A stretch of DNA of 38,389 nt, from NCBI GenBank assembly GCA_001508935.1, contig LGFQ01000007.1, forward strand, positions 1-38,389, written 5' to 3'. Source of the stretch: Synergistales bacterium 54_24 (lineage in GTDB: Bacteria; Synergistota; Synergistia; Synergistales; Thermosynergistaceae). The position numbers and the translations under genes are program-made. Positions 19,339 through 29,187 of the stretch are shown piece after piece. Under the pieces are notes generated by a model that was not told the DNA's origin, searched no databases, and saw nothing but the letters and a program-made list of their open reading frames with translations. Each line of letters starts with the position of its first letter. The first letter of the stretch is position 1.

Positions 19339-21010
19339 CGTTCATCTCTCCTCCTTCCAATCCTCCTATCTCTTCTTCCTCTTCTGCCTTCTTAACGAGG
19401 AGAATCTCTCCGTCAAACCAGCTCAAGATTTGCTGAATCTGTCTTTGTCCGTCAGGTTGCTCAAGTTTATGTTTCTTGCGCTGCGGACGATCTTTTAAGA
19501 CTTCCGGCATGGCGAGGGTTGGCGCAAGCGAAGCAGTGCTGCTCACTTCCTTTGCGGGCAAGTTTAAAGATAAAGGAAGATCGGGAACAAGCGCCACCTC
19601 TTGTCCTTTCCATCGCAATTTCACCGATTCTGCGCTCAATTCTTGCTTGCAGAGAGAGATCAGTTGCCCAGCGCAGCGCGCCGCTGCAGCTGCATGAAAA
19701 TCAAAAGGGTGGTCATCGGGAAAAGAGATGACGACCACCCCCGAAACCAATCTTACTTCCGCAGACAGCACGGCGCAATATAAGGGAAAGCTGTCTACCG
19801 AGAGGCGTTCCATGACCCTTTGCCAGCCGGCAGTTGCGTCCTCGATGCCAGCGCTCGTAGGAGGAAGAGAGGGCTCTTGAGTCTCGGCCTCCTCGGTTTC
19901 CCCATCCTCTGCGACGCTTAACTTTAACGTATCAGAAAACAAATCGAGGAAGATGCCTAAAAATACGTCGTCCCTAAGGCCCATGCGTGCCTTAGGCATG
20001 ATGTTAGCGCAAAATCGCATGGCCTCTCGCAAAAAGGCTGTGTCCCACATAGGGGCTTCGTCCAGCAGGAAGCGCGTCTCTTCTTCGGACAGCTCGAGCC
20101 CCGCCAAGGCTGCGTAGCCCCACTCGCGGGTTATCCAGAGATCCCTAAAGAGAAGAAAAAGTCCTTCGCAAAGTTTCTCGAGAGAGAGGCCCTTGTTCAG
20201 CATTTCTCTAAGCTTCTTGAGCGCCGAGGTCGGCCTATCCCGCAAGGATATGACCAGCTGTTCCAACTCAAAGCGACTGCCTCCCCCTAAAAGGTCGTTT
20301 ACGACCTCTACCGTAAGGTCCCCATCGCCCAAAGCCACCGCCTGCTCTAAAAAAGAGAGGGCATCACGAAGAGAACCGTCCGCTTGACGCGCCATTTCCC
20401 ACAATGCCTTTTCGTCTACGGAGACGCCCTCAGAGGCACAGACTTGCTGCAGGCGTTCCACCATAAGAGAAGCAGGGATGCGTTGAAACGGCAGATGCTG
20501 ACATCTCGAGCGTATCGTAACCGGCACCTTGTGAGGCGCAGTCGTGGCGAGGGCGAAGACCACATGGGCCGGAGGCTCTTCGAGCGTCTTCAAGAGGGCA
20601 TTGAATGCAGCCTCCGTAAGCATGTGGACCTCATCAATGATGTACACCTTATACCGTGAAGAGAAGGGCGAGAGAGCCACATGGCTTTTCAGCTCCCTCA
20701 CCTCGTCAATGCCGCGGTTAGAGGCACCGTCTATCTCCATCACGTCCAGATTTTCTCCCCTCGCTATGGACTGGCATGAAGGGCACGTATCGCACGGTTC
20801 AGCGTCATCGCTTAAGCGCTCACAGTTGAGCGCCTTCGCCAACAGGCGGGCCATCGTAGTCTTCCCAGAACCCCTCGGACCGGATAACAGATAAGCATGG
20901 CTCACCTTTTTGCGCCTCAAAGTATTCTTTAAAACCTTCACCACGCCATCCTGTCCCACTACCTCCGAAAAACGTTGTGGGCGATATTTTCTGTATAAAG
21001 CTATATACAT
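19331..21010 (-). CDS. dnaX: DNA polymerase III subunit gamma/tau
   Basis: YRKYRPQRFSEVVGQDGVVKVLKNTLRRKKVSHAYLLSGPRGSGKTTMARLLAKALNC; IDEVHMLTEAAFNALLKTLEEPP. Confidence 0.97.
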   Translation of the reverse strand: MYIALYRKYRPQRFSEVVGQDGVVKVLKNTLRRKKVSHAYLLSGPRGSGKTTMARLLAKALNCERLSDDAEPCDTCPSCQSIARGENLDVMEIDGASNRGIDEVRELKSHVALSPFSSRYKVYIIDEVHMLTEAAFNALLKTLEEPPAHVVFALATTAPHKVPVTIRSRCQHLPFQRIPASLMVERLQQVCASEGVSVDEKALWEMARQADGSLRDALSFLEQAVALGDGDLTVEVVNDLLGGGSRFELEQLVISLRDRPTSALKKLREMLNKGLSLEKLCEGLFLLFRDLWITREWGYAALAGLELSEEETRFLLDEAPMWDTAFLREAMRFCANIMPKARMGLRDDVFLGIFLDLFSDTLKLSVAEDGETEEAETQEPSLPPTSAGIEDATAGWQRVMERLSVDSFPLYCAVLSAEVRLVSGVVVISFPDDHPFDFHAAAAARCAGQLISLCKQELSAESVKLRWKGQEVALVPDLPLSLNLPAKEVSSTASLAPTLAMPEVLKDRPQRKKHKLEQPDGQRQIQQILSWFDGEILLVKKAEEEEEIGGLEGGEMNVE

Positions 21011-21080
21011 AAACGAAGGCCTTCCTCTCTCAAGGCTTTGTCTTTTATTTTATAGCAGCTGCGGATGAAAGGCGGCAGGT

Positions 21081-22130
21081 TCACTTCAAATAGTTCGCGA
21101 TGGGATGCTGCGCGCGGCTCCGCTGAAGGGCTTCAACGAGGGAATTTCTGAAATCCTCTAAGGAAGGCATCCCCGGTAACAATTCCTCTTCGCTTACCAC
21201 GAGATCTCGACCTACCTTGAGATGAGAAACGCCTTCCAGTTGAATGACCTGAATGTCGTATGGTTGCGTCTCAAGCTGAAGCGCCCGGTCCAGTCGAGAG
21301 GTCGTCTCGTCCAAGAGCGCCTTCGCTTCGGGATTTTGGGGCCCCCTCCAGACAGGGAAATTATCGATAGTCATCACATACTCGTTGCCTTCGGCGCGCA
21401 CTTGAATGCGCAGAAGATGGAGGGCTTCCTTTCTTCTGATGGGCCACCCTTTACTCCTCAAAAAGTCGATCAGATACATTACGCGCTCGCTCACCCTGGG
21501 GTGATCCAGATAAATGCCGGGATCGAAGTAAGGGCGCTTCCACTCTTCAGCCTCTAATCTCTCAAGAGTGGTGACGACGGCAATAGGAGGATAACCCCTT
21601 TCGGCCAACAAGGTAGCTGCGCCGAGGTCGGCCTCCCGCTCCAAGTCCCTGCTGTAGGCGTTCATTATGGCCACCTGAGCCACATTGCCCAAGACCAGCG
21701 CTGCCACCTCTCCACCGCCTGCAATCGCTATGCCCAAAGCGAGGAGGCTCAGCCGCTGATTTCTGGCCACTTGAATCATGACGTGGCGCTTCTCGGCATG
21801 AACCAGCTCATGAGCGATGACGCCGGCGAGTTCCGCATCGCTCTTCACGAAATCGAGCATGCCCGACGTCACATAGATTATGCCTCCAGGCAGAGAAAAG
21901 GCGTTGGGTACGTCTTCTTTTATGATCCTCACTTCATACGGAAGGTCCCTTTGCAGGGAAGGCATGAAGCGTTGCAAGATCATGGCTACGCGCGCCTCAA
22001 GTCTTGGGTCAGCGATCCGTTCCCATTGCTGCTCTATTTGAGCGGCTACTTTTTGTCCTAATGATATTTCCTTAGCTAATTCCTTGTCTGTCTCAGCGAA
22101 AGCGACTATCGCAGGCAATAGGACGCACAA
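21081..22130 (-). CDS. M48 family metalloprotease, exported (BepA-like)
   Basis: Signal-like N-terminus; AFSLPGGIIYVTSGML; GVIAHELVHAEKRH (HExxH); READLGAATLLAERGY. Confidence 0.88.
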   Translation of the reverse strand: MCVLLPAIVAFAETDKELAKEISLGQKVAAQIEQQWERIADPRLEARVAMILQRFMPSLQRDLPYEVRIIKEDVPNAFSLPGGIIYVTSGMLDFVKSDAELAGVIAHELVHAEKRHVMIQVARNQRLSLLALGIAIAGGGEVAALVLGNVAQVAIMNAYSRDLEREADLGAATLLAERGYPPIAVVTTLERLEAEEWKRPYFDPGIYLDHPRVSERVMYLIDFLRSKGWPIRRKEALHLLRIQVRAEGNEYVMTIDNFPVWRGPQNPEAKALLDETTSRLDRALQLETQPYDIQVIQLEGVSHLKVGRDLVVSEEELLPGMPSLEDFRNSLVEALQRSRAQHPIANYLK

Positions 22131-22162
22131 CGAAACTAACGAAACCGTGGAGATCGAAATAA

Positions 22163-22624
22163 CTAACCGGAGGCTCCGTCGTGCTTTATATAGCCACGAA
22201 AAGCCTGGCGGCCCTTTTGCAAAGTTAAAAGCTTTTGACGCAATTCCCCTACTTGACCTTCTAAACGTAACTGGATCTCCCTTTCGCGTTCAAGCAATCT
22301 TGACACGAGATTGCGGATTTCTTCTACTTTTTCTACTATTTGACGATAACCCTCTTCTCCCAACCTCTGAGCCAAAGCGTTCCAAAACGATATGCTCTCT
22401 CTTCCGTCTTCGATTCCCATAGCCGAGGCCACTTCTGCCCATAGCCCTTGCAGCATCTCTTGTTCGGAGATGAGGCGCTGTTTCCGCCTCAAAACATCCA
22501 TCAACCCTTCGACATCTGAAAGATCCACACAACGCTCCTCTTCATCGAGGAGGGAGTTAAGATCAATATACAGCTTTAGTTCCTTTAGGGCAAGCTCCTG
22601 GATTTTCCCCTCATCAACCTGCAA
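22163..22624 (-). CDS. FlgN-like flagellar export chaperone (putative)
   Basis: Coiled-coil protein right after fliS: ALKELKLYIDLNSLLDEEERCVDL...RKQRLISEQEMLQGLWAEVASAMG. The track ORF starts at 22669; a TTG at 22624 with GGAGGG upstream fits better. Confidence 0.6.
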   Translation of the reverse strand: MQVDEGKIQELALKELKLYIDLNSLLDEEERCVDLSDVEGLMDVLRRKQRLISEQEMLQGLWAEVASAMGIEDGRESISFWNALAQRLGEEGYRQIVEKVEEIRNLVSRLLEREREIQLRLEGQVGELRQKLLTLQKGRQAFRGYIKHDGASG

Positions 22625-23078
22625 TGTCCAACCCTCCGGTAGGGATTTGCCGCATTTTGGGACTCGCAACCTCGCGAACCTCCCCTTTGTCTTTCCGCAA
22701 CGTTTCTATCGCTTTTTCCCAAGAAAGCCGCAACTCTTCGAGCATGCCACGAACTATTTTGACTTTGTTTGAGTCAAGATAGACATTGGCTTCGACAAGC
22801 TGTTCATGCATAAAGCTATAGAGTGAGAGTAATCCCTTTGCAAGTTTTTCATCCACCTCTACGTTCAGCGCTACCATCAGTTCCCTGATGACACGCTGAG
22901 CCCTTTGAAGGTGAGCGTTAGCTGACTCGCGATCTTTCTTGGAAATAGCTTCTTCTGCGACTGCACAAGAACGGATACCGATGTCATACGTCAAAAGCAA
23001 AAGCTTCTCTTTCGATGCCGTCATTATTTGGTTTTGTAGGTAAATTTCTTGGGCCGAGGCGTGTGCGCTGCCGCCCAT
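22614..23078 (-). CDS. fliS: Flagellar export chaperone FliS
   Basis: YLQNQIMTASKEKLLLLTYDIGIRSCAVAEEAISKKDRESANAHLQRAQRVIRELMVALNVEVDEKLAKGLLSLYSFMHEQLVEANVYLD. Confidence 0.92.
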   Translation of the reverse strand: MGGSAHASAQEIYLQNQIMTASKEKLLLLTYDIGIRSCAVAEEAISKKDRESANAHLQRAQRVIRELMVALNVEVDEKLAKGLLSLYSFMHEQLVEANVYLDSNKVKIVRGMLEELRLSWEKAIETLRKDKGEVREVASPKMRQIPTGGLDIAG

Positions 23079-23099
23079 TCGTATCCCCTCCCCCTTCTC

Positions 23100-23654
23100 T
23101 TAGTTTCGGTCACAAGGCGAGGGGAAATTATCCCCTTCGATCATTTCTACAAGGCGCTTGCCATAATCCCAGAGTTGACGCGCCACGGCACGGTAAAGCT
23201 CCTCATCTCCTCCGTAAGGATCGATCACCTCGTAACCCTCGGGCAAGAAGAGACGGGGTAAAACCTTATGACATTGAGACTCCTGCATTTTAATCTGCCG
23301 CTTGGGATCTACAAGCGCTCCGTAAAGATAGACGCGATCGGCGTGAGCGGGAAAGAGCCGTTTTATCTGTTCTACCTGGCTTACGGTCATTGCAACGATC
23401 AAACTCGCTGCCGCCAGATCTGATTCTGTGACTTGAGCTGCCTTGTGAGGGCTGATGTCTATGCCGTACTCCTCAAGCAATACCTTGACCGCCAGCTCGC
23501 TCGGAAGTGCTCCATCTTCTGCCATTAAGCCTCGCGATGAGACACTCCACAAATTGGCAAGCCCTTTCTCTTCTAACAAAAATCGCACTATACCAGCTGC
23601 CATTGGACTTCTACAGGTGTTGCCGGTGCAGACGAACAAAACCTCAGGCATCAT
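23100..23654 (-). CDS. Low-molecular-weight protein-tyrosine/arginine phosphatase family
   Basis: MPEVLFVCTGNTCRSPMAAGIVRFLL (CX5RS P-loop) and C-terminal VIDPYGG (catalytic Asp). Confidence 0.9.
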   Translation of the reverse strand: MMPEVLFVCTGNTCRSPMAAGIVRFLLEEKGLANLWSVSSRGLMAEDGALPSELAVKVLLEEYGIDISPHKAAQVTESDLAAASLIVAMTVSQVEQIKRLFPAHADRVYLYGALVDPKRQIKMQESQCHKVLPRLFLPEGYEVIDPYGGDEELYRAVARQLWDYGKRLVEMIEGDNFPSPCDRN

Positions 23655-24096
23655 CCTTACCTTCGCTCATGAGGTGCTGCAGCAGATCTGCACGGTTTAT
23701 CATACCCGCCAACGCGCCATCCCTGACCACGGGGGCACGCTTGATATTGTTCTTTATCAGGATCATAGCTACATGGAAGTCGCTGTCGTTTTCGGTGAAC
23801 GTGATGACCTTCTTGGTCATATACTTTTTTACGGCCTCACGGCTCACCCTCCTCAGTCTAAAGCGGAATTGCCCAAGATCTGGGATGAATGTGGGGTCTT
23901 GAAGCAATTCGAAATACCCAGGCAGAGCGGCCCTCACTATATCTTTCTCGCTCAAAATGCCCACGACCTTGCCATCGAGATCCACCACCGGCGCGCTGGA
24001 GATGCGATGTATGGACAAAACCTCGATGGCCTCGGCTAAAGAGGTATCCTCCGTCAAAGCCGTAAGATCTCGATCCATCAGTTCCTCTATAATCAT
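23644..24096 (-). CDS. CBS domain pair protein
   Basis: Two CBS motifs: TSLAEAIEVLSIHRISSAPVVDLDGKVVGILSEKDIV and SDFHVAMILIKNNIKRAPVVRDGALAGMINRADLL. Confidence 0.9.
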   Translation of the reverse strand: MIIEELMDRDLTALTEDTSLAEAIEVLSIHRISSAPVVDLDGKVVGILSEKDIVRAALPGYFELLQDPTFIPDLGQFRFRLRRVSREAVKKYMTKKVITFTENDSDFHVAMILIKNNIKRAPVVRDGALAGMINRADLLQHLMSEGKDDA

Positions 24097-24108
24097 CGCC
24101 GCTCACTC

Positions 24109-25059
24109 CTAATCCAACTTTTCGAGGCGAACCCGCGAAACGAGCGATTTCACCTTATCCATACCTCCAATGCCATGACCGGGGTGTGCGATCTCTTCCC
24201 AAAGACAAGCCATGGCGAAGCGAACGGTCATCTCCGTATCCATACCCTCCTCGTGCGCCACAATGAGCCCGGCCATCAAGGCATCTCCAGCTCCTATCAT
24301 GGAAACCGCCTGATCGACATCGATCTCCGCCACATATATGCCATTGGGGGTGTAAAATATATTGCCGAGACCATCGTGCGTAGCGCATGCCGTAATCGCC
24401 CATTCCACGCCTTGAGCGTGAATCTGCGAGATACGCTCCACGAGCTTATCTAAGGAATCGATTGGGTATCCTAACGTAACCGATATGAAGCGATGGTCGA
24501 TCCGAACAGCTGTGGGCACTATCTCAAGGGCTGCGGAAAGCGGTGGCCCGGCAGCATCCAAGAAGACCGGCACTCCGACTGCCTTTGCCTTCTCGACCAG
24601 CGTACGATAGTAATCTTGAGGAACGCCCGGAGGGAGAGAACCCCCTATAGCTACCAAACTGGCCCGTTTGAGCATGCGATCGTAATTTATGGTAAACCGA
24701 GAGAGCGCCTCCTCCGATATGTAAGGTCCCATGGCAGCTATGCCGGTCTCCATATGTCCTACTGGGTCCACAATATAAACGTTCGTCCGCGTCTCGCCCT
24801 TTACGTGGACGAAATTAGTGGAAATCCGCATCCTCCGCATGGCATCCCTTATATACTCGCCGTTAAACCCCGCCAAAAAACCCATAGCGACAGAATCGTA
24901 ATTGAGCTGCTTGAGGATCACAGAGACGTTGATGCCTTTACCGCCAGGCAGCTGCCTTACGCTCGACGCGCGAAACCAACCGCCCAAGTGAAACTCCGGC
25001 ACCATGTACTCTTCATCCACAGCTGGGTTCAGAGTTACCGTAACTATCAACCGTCCCAC
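24109..25059 (-). CDS. 1-phosphofructokinase family (PfkB) hexose kinase
   Basis: VTLNPAVDEEYMVP; LPGGKGINVSVILKQL; MIGAGDALMAGLIVA (PfkB signature 2). Confidence 0.9.
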   Translation of the reverse strand: MGRLIVTVTLNPAVDEEYMVPEFHLGGWFRASSVRQLPGGKGINVSVILKQLNYDSVAMGFLAGFNGEYIRDAMRRMRISTNFVHVKGETRTNVYIVDPVGHMETGIAAMGPYISEEALSRFTINYDRMLKRASLVAIGGSLPPGVPQDYYRTLVEKAKAVGVPVFLDAAGPPLSAALEIVPTAVRIDHRFISVTLGYPIDSLDKLVERISQIHAQGVEWAITACATHDGLGNIFYTPNGIYVAEIDVDQAVSMIGAGDALMAGLIVAHEEGMDTEMTVRFAMACLWEEIAHPGHGIGGMDKVKSLVSRVRLEKLD

Positions 25060-25068
25060 CTCAATCCT

Positions 25069-26250
25069 CTAAAGGAGCGAATACACATCTTCGAGAGTTT
25101 TAACTGGCCTCGTTTCCTTCGCTTTCCCATTCTCCAATACGATAATAACGGGTAGCTCGTCTATTCTGAGCCTATCCTTAAACTTTGCATTCTTATAGGC
25201 GTCAACTAAAACCACTTCTTTTTTATTTTCGGCGCTCCACCGCTCAACATCCGCAGCCAATTTAACCTGAGGTTCATCGATGGCAGAATAAAAGAGCGCC
25301 ACGACGTGATCTCGCTCGAAGAGCAGCTTCTGCCAATAAAGTTGCTGAGATATATAGGCGTAGGCCGCCATAGCGGCTGTGGCTCCATCTCCAGCCGCGG
25401 TGACGGCTTGTCGCAAATACTTGTGACGCACATCGCCGGCTGCGAAAACCCCCTCTGCGGATGTCTCCATCGCTTCATTTGTGACGATCCAGCCATCCTT
25501 CGTCTCGACCAGACCCTTGACGGCTTCAGAGCTCGGGATGAGGCCCACGAAGACGAAAACACCTGCAACCGGCAACTCCCACGACGACCCAGCCTTGAGA
25601 TCCTTGACGACGACTCCTTCAACCATGTCGCTCCCTTTTATTTCTTGGACGACGCAGTTCCACAAAACCTCTACTTTGGGGTTAGAGAGTGCTCTCTGAA
25701 TCGCTGCCTTGTCGGCGCGAAAGCTATCCCTGCGATGTATTATATAGACCTTAGAAGCGAATCTGGTCAGGTAATCGGCCTCTTCCACGGCGGTATTGCC
25801 TCCGCCGACGACCGCCACGGGCACATCCTTAAAGAATGGCCCGTCGCAGACCGCACAGAAACTTACCCCTCTGCCCGAAAATTCTACCTCTCCGGGGACC
25901 CCGAGCTTGCGAAAGGTGGCGCCGCTGGCTACGATCACAGCTTCCGCTTCGATCTCTCCCTTTGAAGTTAGCACCACCTTGGCCCCATTTCGGGACTCTA
26001 TTTTGCTCACCTCAGATTCTCTGAACTCAGGCCCAAATTCCTCAGCATGTTTCCTGATGGATTCGGCCAACTCTCCGCCGGAGATGCGCCTCAAGCCAGG
26101 CCAATTGTCCACGTCGGCGGTGAGCGTTATTTGACCTCCGACCACTCCCTTTTCCAGCAGCAACACATCGAGGCCGGCGCGCCTGGCATAAATGGCCGCC
26201 GTGAGGCCTGCCGGTCCGGCTCCTACAATAACGAGCTCGCGCTTTTCCAT
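25069..26250 (-). CDS. trxB: Thioredoxin-disulfide reductase with C-terminal thioredoxin-like extension
   Basis: VIVGAGPAGLTAAIYARRAGL; VSFCAVCDGPFF (CxxC); VVGGGNTAVEEADYL; GVFAAGDVRHKYLRQ; extra ~85 aa C-terminal domain. Start set at MEKREL (26250); the track ORF reaches 26313. Confidence 0.94.
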   Translation of the reverse strand: MEKRELVIVGAGPAGLTAAIYARRAGLDVLLLEKGVVGGQITLTADVDNWPGLRRISGGELAESIRKHAEEFGPEFRESEVSKIESRNGAKVVLTSKGEIEAEAVIVASGATFRKLGVPGEVEFSGRGVSFCAVCDGPFFKDVPVAVVGGGNTAVEEADYLTRFASKVYIIHRRDSFRADKAAIQRALSNPKVEVLWNCVVQEIKGSDMVEGVVVKDLKAGSSWELPVAGVFVFVGLIPSSEAVKGLVETKDGWIVTNEAMETSAEGVFAAGDVRHKYLRQAVTAAGDGATAAMAAYAYISQQLYWQKLLFERDHVVALFYSAIDEPQVKLAADVERWSAENKKEVVLVDAYKNAKFKDRLRIDELPVIIVLENGKAKETRPVKTLEDVYSLL

Positions 26251-26266
26251 CTCACAATCCCCCCGT

Positions 26267-27118
26267 CTAAAGATCGGCCCTGCGCCACAAGCACACCCTG
26301 GGGACGCCGGCATAATCGCTTACGCAATCGACGAACTCCAAAACTCCCGTATCTATTTCCCTTAAGGCATCCGCCTGTTCCTTATCGCCCACCTCAACGG
26401 CCAAAAAACCGCCTCTTCGCAAAAACCGCGATGACGCTCTCAGCAAAGGTCTGTAAGCGGTGAGCCCGTCTTCCCCGCCATCCAGCGCTTCTTTCGGTTC
26501 ATAAAGGGAAACCTCGGGCATGAGGCCCTTTAGCTTTCCGGTAGGAATATAGGGAGGATTGCTCACGATCAGGTCCAAAGAAGCACAGTCTAATAGCAAG
26601 TGAAGCGGATCGCTCTCGCGCCATAGCGCTATCCTATCGAATAATCTATAGCGGAGGAGGTTTTGCCGCGCAAAGGCCAACGCACGAGAGCTGGCATCGA
26701 CAGCGATGCCGCGGGCCGATGGTCTTTCCGTAGCTATTGCTATGGCTATACACCCGCTTCCCGTGCCCCAATCTAAAAAGAGCCCCTCCTCAAAACAGGA
26801 AAGGGCCACTTCAACCAAAAGCTCGGTCTCCGGGCGGGGCACAAGACAACCTGGCCCCACAGCTAACGTTATCCCCCAAAACTCCCATTCTCCCAACACG
26901 TACGCGAGCGGCTCACGATTCGCCCTTCGTCTGGCCAGCGCGATCAACCTCTCCGCCTGATGCGGCGACAGGGGGTATTCCGAGTTTAAAAAGAGGTGAT
27001 CTTTCTTCCAGCCTAACTCGTGGCATAGCAGTAGATCTGCCTCAAAGGCAGCATTATCTATCTTGCCATCTCGTAATAATGTCGTTAGGGAACGTCTAAT
27101 TTCCGCTACTGTCACCAA
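26267..27118 (-). CDS. prmC: Peptide chain release factor N5-glutamine methyltransferase
   Basis: LDWGTGSGCIAIAIA; LIVSNPPYIP (NPPY); downstream of prfA. Confidence 0.93.
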   Translation of the reverse strand: MVTVAEIRRSLTTLLRDGKIDNAAFEADLLLCHELGWKKDHLFLNSEYPLSPHQAERLIALARRRANREPLAYVLGEWEFWGITLAVGPGCLVPRPETELLVEVALSCFEEGLFLDWGTGSGCIAIAIATERPSARGIAVDASSRALAFARQNLLRYRLFDRIALWRESDPLHLLLDCASLDLIVSNPPYIPTGKLKGLMPEVSLYEPKEALDGGEDGLTAYRPLLRASSRFLRRGGFLAVEVGDKEQADALREIDTGVLEFVDCVSDYAGVPRVCLWRRADL

Positions 27119-27122
27119 AGCG

Positions 27123-28199
27123 TTAAGCCTCTAACCGCTTGAGCCTCTCCGACTGGTCGGCCATTACGAGGGCCTCGATCAGCTCATCGAGGTCTCCGTC
27201 CAAAATTTGGTCCAGTTTATAGAGCGTAAGCCCTATACGATGGTCGGTAACGCGATTTTGAGGGTAATTATAGGTCCGTATCCGCTCGGACCGCTCGGCC
27301 GTGCCGATCTGACCCTTTCGTTCAGCGGCGAGCTCATCCTCCTGCTTTTTCAGTTCCATCTCGTAGAGTTTAGCCCTCAGAAGCTGCATGGCTTTTACTC
27401 TATTTTTGAGCTGAGACCTCTCATCCTGGCAAGTCACGACGATACCTGTCGGCAAGTGCGTTATCCGAACGGCGGAGTCTGTCATGTTCACATATTGTCC
27501 GCCTGCACCGCTGGCACGAAAGGTATCGATCTTCAAATCGTCCGGATCTATGTGGACGTCCACTTCTTCCGCCTCGGGCAGAACCGCAACAGTGGCAGTA
27601 GATGTATGAATGCGACCGCTCGCTTCGGTCACAGGAACGCGTTGAACGCGATGTACGCCGCTTTCATACTTTAGCAAGCTATATGCGCCTTCTCCTTCGA
27701 TGCGAAATACGACCTCTTTAAAGCCTCCAAGGCCCGTCTCGCTCGAGCTGAGCATCTCTGTGGTCCATCCTTTGCGCTCGGCATAGCGCATATACATGCG
27801 GAACAGCACAGCCGCAAAGAGGCTGGCCTCCTCGCCGCCCGCGCCTGCCCGTATCTCCACTATGACGTTCCTATTGTCGTTCGGATCCTTAGGAAGCAAG
27901 AGGAGTTTGATCTGGGCCTCCAACTCCTCAAGCTGGGGCTCCAAGGCGCGAAGTTCCTCGTGCGCCAACTGACGCATCTCCTCGTCGCTCTCGGACTCGA
28001 GGATTTCGCGGGCTTGGCGCAACTTAGAGACGACTCCTTTATATTCCCTATACTTGCTCACCATATGGCCAAGCTCTGCATACCGTTTGGCCAGTTTGGA
28101 TACCTCAAGCGGATTCGAAGCCACACCGGGATCGCTCAAGCGCTCCTCAAGGTCGCGGTAGCTTCTTTCCATCTCGTTCAGCTTGTCTTCCAAATCCAT
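27123..28199 (-). CDS. prfA: Peptide chain release factor 1
   Basis: [48 protein letters not shown] (GGQ); [34 protein letters not shown]. Confidence 0.97.
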   Translation of the reverse strand: MDLEDKLNEMERSYRDLEERLSDPGVASNPLEVSKLAKRYAELGHMVSKYREYKGVVSKLRQAREILESESDEEMRQLAHEELRALEPQLEELEAQIKLLLLPKDPNDNRNVIVEIRAGAGGEEASLFAAVLFRMYMRYAERKGWTTEMLSSSETGLGGFKEVVFRIEGEGAYSLLKYESGVHRVQRVPVTEASGRIHTSTATVAVLPEAEEVDVHIDPDDLKIDTFRASGAGGQYVNMTDSAVRITHLPTGIVVTCQDERSQLKNRVKAMQLLRAKLYEMELKKQEDELAAERKGQIGTAERSERIRTYNYPQNRVTDHRIGLTLYKLDQILDGDLDELIEALVMADQSERLKRLEA

Positions 28200-28229
28200 C
28201 GTTTTCTACTCTCCCACATGTACCAGGCT

Positions 28230-28952
28230 TCACTCTTCGCTCAATAGTGCTTCCATGTCTCCATGCGCATAGGGACGGTCACAGGGAAGCGCTTCGGGAC
28301 ATTTGCCATAAAGCAGACAAGGCGGGCCAGCTACCTCAAAGGCGAGCGGAGCAGCCTCTCTGGCTAAAACGAGCATCTTCTTGGCCACTTCCCTGATCTC
28401 CCACTGCGCCCTGCGGCACAGCCTGAGTTCGAAGAAATGAAGGAGCTCCCTTGCGTTCATCGTCACTACCATGCGAGTCTCCCATGCCTGGGGAAGCACA
28501 AAGCGGGCGTCCTCTTTAGGAATCCCCATCTCGACCAGCTCCCTGTAAAGGGTGCCGGAACGGGACATATGCTCCTCGAAAATGCTGCGAGCCGCTTCTG
28601 ATTCTCTTATAGACGAGGGCATGACATATTGCGCTTCCATCATGGACACGTAGCGTTGGCTCTGCTGGCTGAAGCTGGCGATGCGATGGCGAACCAGCTG
28701 GTGAGAACACGTACGACTGATCCCTTCTAAGGCGAAAGAAAAGGAGGCATGCTCAAAAGGCGATAGATGCCCACTCTGCCGCAGTCGACAGATAAGCCTT
28801 TTTTCCTCCTCTGCCCCCATCCCCTCGAGGAGGTTCGAGGCAGAGGAGGAACTATAACACAACCGCGCAGCCGCAGCCACCAGCCTATCCGGCTCAGGCG
28901 TATGGCTCAATAGCGACACACGACTATTCCCTTGCGTTGCCCTCTTCTGCAT
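28230..28952 (-). CDS. thyX: FAD-dependent thymidylate synthase
   Basis: [39 protein letters not shown] (RHRx7S motif); [22 protein letters not shown]. Confidence 0.96.
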   Translation of the reverse strand: MQKRATQGNSRVSLLSHTPEPDRLVAAAARLCYSSSSASNLLEGMGAEEEKRLICRLRQSGHLSPFEHASFSFALEGISRTCSHQLVRHRIASFSQQSQRYVSMMEAQYVMPSSIRESEAARSIFEEHMSRSGTLYRELVEMGIPKEDARFVLPQAWETRMVVTMNARELLHFFELRLCRRAQWEIREVAKKMLVLAREAAPLAFEVAGPPCLLYGKCPEALPCDRPYAHGDMEALLSEE

Positions 28953-29187
28953 CTTTCTTCTGACCGTAATCTATGCCGGCGTATTTCTTCTGGAACTTTT
29001 CCACCTGCCCGGCCTCGGCCATACGGCCTCGCTTTCCCGTATAAAATGGATGACATTCAGAGCAAACGGAAACCCTTATCTCCGGCAGCGTAGATCTCGT
29101 CTCAAAGGTGTTGCCACAGGCGCATACGACTGTGCAGCGATCGTATTTGGGATGAATATCCTTCTTCAAGAGCGTCACCTCCTTCAT
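28924..29187 (-). CDS. rpmE: 50S ribosomal protein L31 (zinc-type)
   Basis: [54 protein letters not shown]. Start at 29187 after GGAGGTGACG; the track ORF extends to 29271. Confidence 0.96.
   Translation of the reverse strand: MKEVTLLKKDIHPKYDRCTVVCACGNTFETRSTLPEIRVSVCSECHPFYTGKRGRMAEAGQVEKFQKKYAGIDYGQKKDAEEGNARE

Noticed and set aside
20880-20930. Possible programmed frameshift in dnaX (A-rich CGCAAAAAGG)
   Set aside because: It lies at the very start of the gene (RRKKVSH), not near the tau/gamma boundary, and is not a canonical A-AAA-AAG slippery site.
24493-25155. 220-aa plus-strand ORF over the pfkB-type kinase gene
   Set aside because: Antisense to a clear PfkB gene; composition not protein-like.
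25306-25965. 219-aa plus-strand ORF inside trxB
   Set aside because: Antisense shadow ORF over conserved TrxB motifs.
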